Position numbers and translations under genes: made by a program. A stretch of 11,110 nt of DNA from Chloroflexota bacterium (GTDB taxonomy: Bacteria > Chloroflexota > Dehalococcoidia > Lucifugimonadales > JADFKI01). The stretch spans positions 1 through 11,110 of the forward strand of contig JADFKI010000102.1 in assembly GCA_022565015.1 (NCBI GenBank). The letters are read 5' to 3'. Under the pieces are notes generated by a model. That model searched no databases and was not told the origin of the DNA. It saw only the letters and a program-made list of their open reading frames with translations. Shown piece by piece: positions 1 to 6,086 of the stretch; position 1 is the stretch's first letter; each line of letters begins with the position of its first letter.

Positions 1-1560
1 TGGAACGGCAAGGACAACGGCGATGTCGCCTTGAAGAGAGCCGGGGAGAGCCTCCAGAACATGGTCCCCAGCGCCACCATAAAGTTCTACAGCGGGGCAT
101 TACCGACCCCTACCTTCCTGATGGACCAGGCCAAGGAGGAGATAGACGTAGCCATTGGCTGCACCGCCGATTGAGGGTCCTGCACGTCGTGGATGATCCA
201 CGACATGGTCCTTCTGGAGAAGGCGGGCATCCCCACGGCGACTATCCTCTCCGAGGGTTTTCAGGACGACGCGCGCGCCAGCGCCAAGGCCTTCGGCATG
301 GGCGATATCAAGTTCGCGGTGGTGCCCAAGGTATACAACAACATCACCGTCGAGGAGACCATCGCCCAGACCGACCCTGCCATCGACGAGCTGATCAGGC
401 TTCTGACCACGCCTCAGGACGGCTACGAAATGGAGTCCGCCGTGCTGGAAGGCGACTCGAACGGTCTCGAGACCTTCGGCGGTCAGGACCAGTTTGGGGC
501 ACTGGACAGGTTCAATGAGGAGTTTCTCGACCGCGACTGGGGAGACGGCTTCCCCCTGATTCCACCCACGGAAGAGCGGGTCGAGGCGATGCTGAAGGGC
601 ACGACTCTGAGCCCCGACGAGGTCGTCTGCCTGCTGCCGCCCGGCACGGGCTACGCCACCGTCGAGAAGATCGCTGTGAACGCGGTGATGGCGGGATGTA
701 AACCCGAGCATCTGCCGCTCGTCATAGCGGGTTGCAAGGCGCTGGCGACGCTCGATCCGCAGGACGCGCGTGGCTTCTTGATTTCCACGAGCGCCAACGG
801 ACCTATCTGGGTGGTAAACGGCCCCATCGCCAAGGAGCTGGGCATCAACTCCGGGCGGGCGACCCTTGGCCCGGGCAGGCAGTCCAGGGTGAACATCGTG
901 ATAGGTCGCGGCCTGCTGTTGACGATGAAAAACGTCGGCCACTGGTACCCTGGCCACCTGGATATGGACACCATAGGCACCACGCGAAAGTTCCCGATGC
1001 TCCTGGCGGAGAACGAGGCCGATAGCCCGTGGGAGCCGCTGAGCGTGGAGCAGGGTTTCAGCAGAAACGCCAGCACCATCACCGTGTTCAGCACCGGCTC
1101 CGAGAAGGACGTGGGAGACCAGGGCAACAGCACGGCCGACGGCCTGCTCAGGACCCTGGCCTATAGCTGCACGGCCGGAGGCGGCGAGTACATCGCGGGC
1201 CTGGCGGGCGAGTACGACGACCGTCCTCGCGGCGGCAAGCTTCTTCTCATAGCTCCCGCTCATGCAAGGCCCATAGCCAACGAAGGCTACAGCAAGCGGG
1301 CGGCAAAGAGCTTCCTTCATCAACACACGAAGAAGCCGGCGCGGGAGCTAGTCAACAGCTTCAACGTGCCGGACAAGGTCAGGTTCGCCTGGAAGTGGCT
1401 ATACGACCTCTCCCCTATGGAACAGGAGAAGGTGTTGCTGCCCGTGCACGAATCGCCCGACCGTTTTTGGATCGTCTGCGTGGGCGCAGACGACCGAGCA
1501 AAGGACCTCGTTTTCGGTACCAACACACCGGCCACGGTGGAGATCGAAAACATACCGTAG
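1..1560 (+). CDS. UGSC family selenoprotein (5' partial), TGA at 172-174 read as selenocysteine
   Basis: The reading frame is open from base 1 to the TAG at 1558-1560 except for one TGA at 172-174. Around it the translation is C-T-A-D-U-G-S-C, with Sec at residue 58 of the visible part and Cys at 54 and 61. This is the defining motif of the UGSC (seleno)protein family, in which U aligns with Cys in homologues. The frame is continuous and family-like on both sides of the TGA: residues 1-57 end in an EEIDVAIGCTAD strand, and residues 65-150 form the rest of a small alpha/beta domain. From about 165 a second part begins (FNEEFLDRDWGDGFPLIPPT) and continues to residue 519 with the conserved-looking NAVMAGC, NGPIAKELGINSG and GPGRQSR stretches. 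The biochemical role of the family is unknown; a thiol/selenol redox or nucleophilic role is inferred from the motif. The true start lies upstream of the window. A caller would start at ATG 193, which sits inside the hairpin and drops the motif. A strong terminator follows. Confidence 0.88.
175..211 (+). promoter_or_regulatory. Putative bacterial SECIS hairpin of the UGSC gene
   Basis: Directly after the TGA (172-174) the RNA can fold into an upper stem pairing 186-193 with 197-204 (GTCGTGGA with TCCACGAC, eight perfect pairs). The UGA apical loop at 194-196 is tight; it opens to AUGAU if the last A-U pair breaks. A lower stem pairs 175-179 with 207-211, including two G-U wobbles. The loop begins 19 nt after the TGA and has G in its second position. 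This matches the known pattern of bacterial SECIS elements: a hairpin inside the coding region with the loop roughly 16-37 nt downstream of UGA and a G in the first two loop positions. SelB binding is inferred, not shown. Confidence 0.65.
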
Positions 1561-1588
1561 GCTCGGGAAGACCGAGTCGGACGTGATT

Positions 1589-1620
1589 AAGGGGCGAGCG
1601 CACACTCGCCCCTTGCTTTT
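1589..1620 (+). terminator. Rho-independent terminator after the UGSC gene
   Basis: A perfect 10-bp stem pairs AAGGGGCGAG (1589-1598) with CTCGCCCCTT (1605-1614) around a 6-nt loop and is followed by GCTTTT (1615-1620). It starts 28 nt after the UGSC stop codon and separates that gene from the promoter at 1672. Confidence 0.85.
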
Positions 1621-1671
1621 GGTCCGATTAATGGAATCTTCCAGTTCGTTTCTAAGACGTATTCAAATGTA

Positions 1672-1700
1672 TTGTCCAAAAGAAACGCCCAACTTATAAT
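1672..1700 (+). promoter_or_regulatory. Sigma-70 type promoter for the DUF5679 gene
   Basis: TTGTCC (1672-1677) and TATAAT (1695-1700) are separated by exactly 17 nt. The -10 box is a perfect consensus and the -35 box matches 4 of 6 bases. Transcription would start near 1707, leaving a leader of about 180 nt before the ATG at 1889. Confidence 0.65.
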
Positions 1701-1718
1701 GGCGGTGAGCATATTTCC

Positions 1719-1817
1719 CCTTGACCGACATCCGACTGAAGATCGTGGTTCCTGCTCACTCAGTCGGGACCGGTTTCCTGAATTCTTGCAAATAACGAAA
1801 CGGTTTTCTGGTCAAGG
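1719..1817 (+). ncRNA. Possible structured 5' leader (three-helix junction) upstream of the DUF5679 gene
   Basis: Three complementary segments nest cleanly. P1 pairs CCTTGACC (1719-1726) with GGTCAAGG (1810-1817), eight perfect pairs. P2 pairs CCGACTGA (1732-1739) with TCAGTCGG (1760-1767), eight perfect pairs plus a wobble at 1731/1768. P3 pairs 1770-1771 and 1773-1776 with 1798-1803, six pairs with one bulged G. The whole lies between the promoter and the start codon, in the position of a cis-regulatory RNA. I do not recognise it as a known riboswitch class. It could instead be an independent small RNA or chance pairing; the structure is hand-folded. Confidence 0.35.
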
Positions 1818-1888
1818 TGGGCCTCGTGATCGCAAGATAAAGCAGTAAAAGTTACAAATCTAAACACTACATTTGCTGGAGGTTGTTG

Positions 1889-2032
1889 ATGGAAGCGTAT
1901 TGCCTGAAATGCCGAGCTCATCGTGAAATACAAGACCCGGAACAGGTGGAGCTCAAGAACGGCCGACCGGCGACTCGCGGAAAGTGTTCCGTATGCTCCG
2001 CAACGGTATTTCGCATAGGAAAGGCCTCCTAG
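1889..2032 (+). CDS. DUF5679 domain-containing protein (47 aa, zinc-ribbon-like)
   Basis: ATG at 1889 is preceded by a perfect GGAGG (1878-1882) at 6-nt spacing. The 47-residue product begins MEAYCLKCRAHREIQDPEQV and ends with TVFRIGKAS. It has two paired cysteine knuckles, C5-x2-C8 and C33-x2-C36, around an ELKNGRPATRGKC stretch. This is the usual length and layout of DUF5679 proteins, small putative zinc-binding proteins that, as I recall, are common in Chloroflexota and Actinomycetota. Their function is unknown; the cysteines suggest a zinc ribbon, and nucleic-acid or protein binding is only a guess. The gene has its own promoter and a long leader, so it is probably expressed alone. It is too short for most ORF callers. 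Confidence 0.85.
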   Translation: MEAYCLKCRAHREIQDPEQVELKNGRPATRGKCSVCSATVFRIGKAS

Positions 2033-2036
2033 CACT

Positions 2037-2069
2037 GCGGGACTCCGGCCTGCTTTTCTCGTGCCGGAG
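2037..2069 (+). terminator. Weak terminator-like hairpin after the DUF5679 gene
   Basis: GCGGG (2037-2041) can pair with CCTGC (2049-2053), including one G-U pair, followed by TTTTCTC. An alternative fold pairs CTCCGGC (2043-2049) with GCCGGAG (2063-2069). The two folds exclude each other. Both are modest, so termination here is uncertain. Confidence 0.3.
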
Positions 2070-2156
2070 GCAAGGGGTGACACGCACAGGGTCCCGGCCG
2101 CAGTAGATGGGCTGGGCCTCGCTGAATTCCCGCAGTATCCTAAAGAATCACGATCG

Positions 2157-3095
2157 ATGGAGTATACGAGACTGGGCCGCACAGGACTCAAGGTCTCTCG
2201 AATCTGCCTCGGGACCAACATGTTTGGGGCGGACTACGTTGACGACGAACGCGCATTCTCGGTCGTTGACTCAGCGCGGGAATCGGGCGTCAATTTCATC
2301 GATACCGCCGACGCCTATAACGACGGTCGCTCGGAAGAGGTCCTGGGCAAGGCCCTGAAGGGTCGGCGTCACGAATTCGTGCTGGCCTCAAAGGGCTTCG
2401 TCGCGACCGGCGCGGGGGTAAACGACGTCGGTCTGTCCCGAAAGCATCTTATCGAGGCTGTGGAAGCCAGTCTCCGCAGGCTGGACACCGACTACATTGA
2501 CCTCTATCAGGTGCACTACTGGGACCCCGGCACACCTATCGAGGAGACTATACGCACCCTCGATAATCTGGTCGGGCAGGGCAAGATCCGTTACCTGGGA
2601 TGCTCGAACTTCGCGGCGTGGCAGCTCTGCAAGGCTCTGTGGTGCAGCGACAAGCTGGGCATGGAGCGGTTCGAGTCCGTGCAGCCCGAATACAACTTCG
2701 GAAAGCGCGATATAGAGTCCGAGCTGCTGCCCCTGTGCGAAGACCAGGGCGTGGCCGTGATCCCTTTCCAGGTGCTCATGGGAGGCCTTTTGACCGGGGC
2801 GTACGATAGGGCCGCGGGCCCGCCTCGAGACAGCCACATGGCGTCGCGACACGCCGAGCGTGCCAAGAACACCTACTGGACCGACGAGAATTTCAAACGA
2901 GTGGAAGTTTTGAATTCCATTGCGGGCGAACTGGGGTGTGAGACTACGCAACTGGTTATCGCCTGGACGCTGAGCAGGCAGGCCATAACCTCCGTTATCG
3001 TGGGGGCGAGCAGGCCTGGGCAGGTGGCAAAGAACTCCGAGGCCGCGGGGATTTCACTGCCCGACGAGGTGGTTGAGCGGCTGGAGCAGCTCTAG
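2157..3095 (+). CDS. Aldo/keto reductase
   Basis: The 312-residue protein is a complete NAD(P)H-dependent aldo/keto reductase with a (beta/alpha)8 barrel. It starts MEYTRLGRTGLKVSRICLGT, the normal family N-terminus. The catalytic tetrad is visible: Asp49 and Tyr54 in FIDTADAYNDGRSEE, Lys79 in VLASKGF and His120 in YQVHYWDPGTP. GKIRYLGCSNF (about residues 142-152) and the C-terminal SVIVGASRPGQV segment fit the cofactor-binding part. ATG 2157 is chosen over an upstream GTG at 2061 because the family begins here and the 32 extra residues look non-coding; no strong Shine-Dalgarno precedes either. The substrate cannot be told; sequence style is that of broad-specificity carbonyl reductases. It does not appear to be in an operon with its neighbours (gaps of 124 and 137 nt). 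Confidence 0.93.
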   Translation: MEYTRLGRTGLKVSRICLGTNMFGADYVDDERAFSVVDSARESGVNFIDTADAYNDGRSEEVLGKALKGRRHEFVLASKGFVATGAGVNDVGLSRKHLIEAVEASLRRLDTDYIDLYQVHYWDPGTPIEETIRTLDNLVGQGKIRYLGCSNFAAWQLCKALWCSDKLGMERFESVQPEYNFGKRDIESELLPLCEDQGVAVIPFQVLMGGLLTGAYDRAAGPPRDSHMASRHAERAKNTYWTDENFKRVEVLNSIAGELGCETTQLVIAWTLSRQAITSVIVGASRPGQVAKNSEAAGISLPDEVVERLEQL

Positions 3096-3232
3096 CGCTT
3101 TCGTCGAGTGCGGCAGTCCTACCTCAGACAGGGAATGGCGGTCTCGCGTAACGGGCCTCAAGCGCCTTCGATATATCTTAGAAACCCAATAACGTTCTGG
3201 CATGATTGTCCTAAAAATTACTGGAGGACCCC

Positions 3233-3787
3233 ATGGAAGGCATTGCAATAACCCTGATGGGCGGCGCGATATTTATGCATTCGTTGCGCCTCCTGGGCAT
3301 CTTCTCGGAGGACCGCGCCGTTGGCGCGCTTATGGCGGCGCTCGCGGCGGGGCTCCTGCTTTCGCTCACGTTCGAGCCGCAGCTCCTCGGAACGCAGGGG
3401 ACCAATCCCATTCAGCGGCTAGCCGAAGTCACTGTCATGAAGTCCCTTATCGTCATGTGGGCCATCTACGCGGCAGCCGTGGCTGCGCAAGTCGTCTGGG
3501 ACCTTGACGAACGGGCCATCGGCTTTTACAGCGTAGGATTGGTTGCCGCCAGCGGAGCAGCGTTCATCTATTACATTGCGATCATGATTGACACTTATAC
3601 ATCGGTCATGTTGGAGTTCACCATCGTGGCCGTGGCGCTGGTGCTGGTCGCAGTGCTTCTCATAGCGTTGATGGCCGTACCCGTTAATGCCATGAGAGGT
3701 GCTACGGGATGGGCGATGTTGTCTCTTTCGATAATCGTTGCTGCCATCGGGCTTGCTATGTACACGACGATCATTGCCTTCAGCTGA
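3233..3787 (+). CDS. Six-helix integral membrane protein, possibly AmiS/UreI-like
   Basis: ATG 3233 follows GGAGG (3223-3227) at 5-nt spacing. The 184-residue product is almost entirely hydrophobic. I count six likely membrane helices, at about residues 4-22, 28-47, 67-88, 97-117, 124-147 and 158-181. Charged residues sit in the short loops (SEDR at 25-28, DLDER at 90-94, NAMRG at 152-156). The length, helix count and a few local resemblances (GAIFMHSLRLLGI at the start, LDERAIGFYSV before helix 4, RGATGWAML before helix 6) recall the AmiS/UreI family of urea and short-chain amide channels. That match is from memory and weak. No amidase or urease gene is next to it, so I keep it as an uncharacterised membrane protein. 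It stops at TGA, showing that TGA is a normal stop in this genome. Confidence 0.8.
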   Translation: MEGIAITLMGGAIFMHSLRLLGIFSEDRAVGALMAALAAGLLLSLTFEPQLLGTQGTNPIQRLAEVTVMKSLIVMWAIYAAAVAAQVVWDLDERAIGFYSVGLVAASGAAFIYYIAIMIDTYTSVMLEFTIVAVALVLVAVLLIALMAVPVNAMRGATGWAMLSLSIIVAAIGLAMYTTIIAFS

Positions 3788-3806
3788 TTCCCTCGCTTCA
3801 ACCTGT

Positions 3807-3837
3807 TTGGAAAGACCTTCAACAGGCGATGTTATAT
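3807..3837 (+). promoter_or_regulatory. Weak candidate promoter upstream of the PrkA-type kinase
   Basis: TTGGAA (3807-3812) and TTATAT (3832-3837) are 19 nt apart, longer than ideal, with a TG just before the -10-like box. It lies 83 nt upstream of the kinase start, in the 132-nt gap that holds nothing else clear. Confidence 0.25.
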
Positions 3838-3919
3838 AGAAGAGGCCCGTCGTGCCCCTTGCCGGGGGTGATTTCCTCACATGTAACGCGACAGGCTGGC
3901 TCGTTGTTGGGAGACTGCC

Positions 3920-5923
3920 ATGATAACCGGTGAAGTAAGAGCAAGTGACCTCCTGGAAGAGGCTGAGCGAGAGTTCGAAAAGTTCTACTGGGAAGGGACC
4001 TTCGCCGATTACCTTGACTTGATGATCGAGAACCCCACTACCTCACGACTGGCCCACAGAAGAGTCTACGACGCGATAATGAACGAGGGCGTGCTCGAAA
4101 AGTCCTTGTCCGGCTCGCCGATTTACAGGTTGTTTGAAACCCGGCTCTTTGGACGCGACGACACGATTGAGCGGATCGTCGAATATTTTGCATCGGCGGG
4201 GCGTCGTCTCGAGACCCGAAAACGGATACTCCTCCTGCTGGGGCCCCCTGCAAGCGGCAAGTCGACGATCGTGGCTCTCCTGAAATACGCTCTCGAACGG
4301 TTCACTCGCACCGACAGCGGAGCAGTTTACGGTATCAAGGGCTGTCCAATGCAGGAGGACCCTCTGCACCTCATTCCCCATGCGATGCGGAAGAAGCTCC
4401 AGGACGAGCACGGGCTGTACATAGAGGGCGACCTCTGTCCTCGCTGTAGGTTCGTGGTCCGGACGCAATACGGCGGCAAGATCTCCCAGGTGCCCGTAAG
4501 CAGAGTCGTCTTTTCAGAGCAGGAGGCCATCGGCATAGGGCATTACGTAGCGACTTCCAGTCCCACTGACGCCTCGCTGCTAGTGGGGAGCGTGGACACG
4601 GCACAGCTTCAAGGCGACCGGCTCGAAGTGGCCGGCAAGGCCTTTCGTCTGGACGGAGAGCTCAACGTTGCCAACCGGGGCCTCATGGAGTTTGGCGATA
4701 TATTCAAGGCGGACGGTCATCTGCTGACGACGCTTCTGGGGCTCGCCCAGGAGCAGCTCATCAAGATGGACCGATTCGGCTCCGTCTATGCGGACGAGGT
4801 GCTGATAGCCCACTCCAACGAGGGAGACTTTAAGGCGTTCATGTGCGACGAGTCCACGGAAGCCCTTCGCGATCGTATCGTTCGCATATACGTCCCTTAC
4901 AATCTCCGGGTCAGCGAGGAGGTCAAGATATACCAGAACATGCTCACGTCCGGCGGCATGGAAACGATCCATATGCCGCCGTTGACTCTTCCGGCCATCA
5001 GCACGTTTGCCGTTCTGTCGCGGATGGAGCCTCCAAGCAAGCAGGGCGTGAGCCTCATTGATAAGCTCCGGGCCTACGACGGGCTGAAGGTCGACAACTT
5101 CTCGCATGCGGACGTTGAGATGGAGAAGAAGCTCCACCCCAACGAAGGCATGCATGGCATATCCCCCCGTTCCGTAATGAATCGACTGAGCGCAAGATCG
5201 TCGTTGCAGGACATCTGCTGCTTATCCGCGCTCAACGCCATCGATAGCCTCTGGCAGGGCCGCGGCGAAAGCGTAGGCTTGAGTGAAGACGAGACGGCCC
5301 GCTATCTCGAATTTATCACTATGGCCGTCAACGAATATGGCCGGCAGGCCCTTGAAGCGGTGCAGAAGGCCATCGATGAGAATTTCGAGAGCGCTGCGGA
5401 GTCAATGCTGATCGACTATCTTTCGGACGTCGCTGCCTGGCAGGAATGCGATTCGACGGAAGGCGCAAGCGGCGAGCTCGAACGCAGGCTCAAGGAGATG
5501 GAGCGGCACGCGGGCATCAGCGAGAAGGGCCGAAAGAAGTTTCGACTGGAAGTATCGAAACTCTTTCCGGACTACGAGAACCGAGGAATCGCGTACGACT
5601 ACACGGCGGAGCACCGTTTGCGCGCCGCAATAGAGAAGCGCCTTCTACCCGACAAGAAGACGCTCAAGTCCGTCCTTGAGCCGCCGAAGCCGGTGGAAAG
5701 GCAGGAGGAGTGGCGTCGGCAACGGCGCGGCATATACGACCGGCTCATCGCCCAGTACGGCTTCTGCTCAGAGTGCGCCGAGGACACGGTCGAATACGTG
5801 ATCCGCACCCTTCGAGGCAAGGGGGACTGGCGGGACGCCTTCAAGTTCGTTGGCAACGACATCCAGTGGCATTGGGACCTGAACTCCAAGGGTTTATCGA
5901 GCACACAGGCGGCGGTTGAGTAG
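3920..5923 (+). CDS. prkA: PrkA family serine protein kinase (YeaG-like AAA+ kinase)
   Basis: The 667-residue protein is a full-length PrkA/YeaG, a cytoplasmic AAA+ family Ser/Thr kinase linked in other bacteria to sporulation, nitrogen starvation and stress. The N-terminal AAA domain spans about residues 15-380. The Walker A loop GPPASGKST is at 108-116, and the Walker B-like region with its conserved acidic residue, NRGLMEFGDIF, is at 252-262. A CPRC pair sits at 173-176 in the family's inserted segment, and EGDFKAF and ALRDRIVRIYVPYN follow. The PrkA C-terminal domain runs from about 400, with HGISPRSVMNRLSAR at 412-426. GGGAG (3909-3913) precedes the ATG at 6-nt spacing. In enterobacteria and bacilli the gene is usually next to yeaH/yhbH (DUF444) and spoVR/ycgB. 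Neither is adjacent here, although both could lie elsewhere. The last bases overlap a possible small membrane ORF. Confidence 0.95.
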   Translation: MITGEVRASDLLEEAEREFEKFYWEGTFADYLDLMIENPTTSRLAHRRVYDAIMNEGVLEKSLSGSPIYRLFETRLFGRDDTIERIVEYFASAGRRLETRKRILLLLGPPASGKSTIVALLKYALERFTRTDSGAVYGIKGCPMQEDPLHLIPHAMRKKLQDEHGLYIEGDLCPRCRFVVRTQYGGKISQVPVSRVVFSEQEAIGIGHYVATSSPTDASLLVGSVDTAQLQGDRLEVAGKAFRLDGELNVANRGLMEFGDIFKADGHLLTTLLGLAQEQLIKMDRFGSVYADEVLIAHSNEGDFKAFMCDESTEALRDRIVRIYVPYNLRVSEEVKIYQNMLTSGGMETIHMPPLTLPAISTFAVLSRMEPPSKQGVSLIDKLRAYDGLKVDNFSHADVEMEKKLHPNEGMHGISPRSVMNRLSARSSLQDICCLSALNAIDSLWQGRGESVGLSEDETARYLEFITMAVNEYGRQALEAVQKAIDENFESAAESMLIDYLSDVAAWQECDSTEGASGELERRLKEMERHAGISEKGRKKFRLEVSKLFPDYENRGIAYDYTAEHRLRAAIEKRLLPDKKTLKSVLEPPKPVERQEEWRRQRRGIYDRLIAQYGFCSECAEDTVEYVIRTLRGKGDWRDAFKFVGNDIQWHWDLNSKGLSSTQAAVE

Positions 5924-6053
5924 CAATCGCAGGCGCAGGAGAAGATTTGCCCGCGGGCGCCGGGCCGTTCCCGCTTCGAGGCTGCCCTGGCTGGCCGTTG
6001 CCGCGATAATCATAATCATCGTCCTCGTCGCGGTCTCGCGGACGTTCCTCTAA
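5916..6053 (+). CDS. Possible 45-aa basic single-pass membrane protein overlapping the prkA stop
   Basis: A TTG at 5916 overlaps the prkA stop (TTGAGTAG) and opens a 45-codon frame ending at TAA 6051-6053. The product starts MSSNRRRRRRFARGRR, a run of arginines. A clean hydrophobic helix follows at about residues 24-41 (LPWLAVAAIIIIIVLVAV), with a short SRTFL tail. The arginine-rich face followed by a helix fits an anchored protein with a cytoplasmic N-terminus. A weak AGG (5907-5909) is 6 nt upstream. The overlap would allow translational coupling to prkA. Against it: a rare start codon, no ATG or GTG in frame, and low-complexity composition that GC-rich DNA can produce by chance. I do not recognise a family. 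Confidence 0.45.
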   Translation: MSSNRRRRRRFARGRRAVPASRLPWLAVAAIIIIIVLVAVSRTFL

Positions 6054-6086
6054 GAAACTCCGTGGACACCGGGCGGCCTACGCCAT

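Noticed and set aside
100..1326. 408-codon minus-strand frame opposite the UGSC gene
   Set aside because: It is a GC-rich shadow: no recognisable domain, low-complexity Arg/Gly/Val composition, and it lies fully antisense to a well-supported gene.
193..1560. ATG 193 as the true start of the first gene
   Set aside because: It lies inside the hairpin stem, has no ribosome site, and the upstream frame encodes the rest of the UGSC domain including the motif.
1760..2221. 153-codon minus-strand frame
   Set aside because: It runs antisense through the leader, the DUF5679 gene and the reductase start; no domain recognised.
3135..3251. 38-codon plus-strand frame upstream of the membrane protein
   Set aside because: No properly spaced ribosome site, no family resemblance, and it overlaps the Shine-Dalgarno and start of the better-supported gene at 3233.
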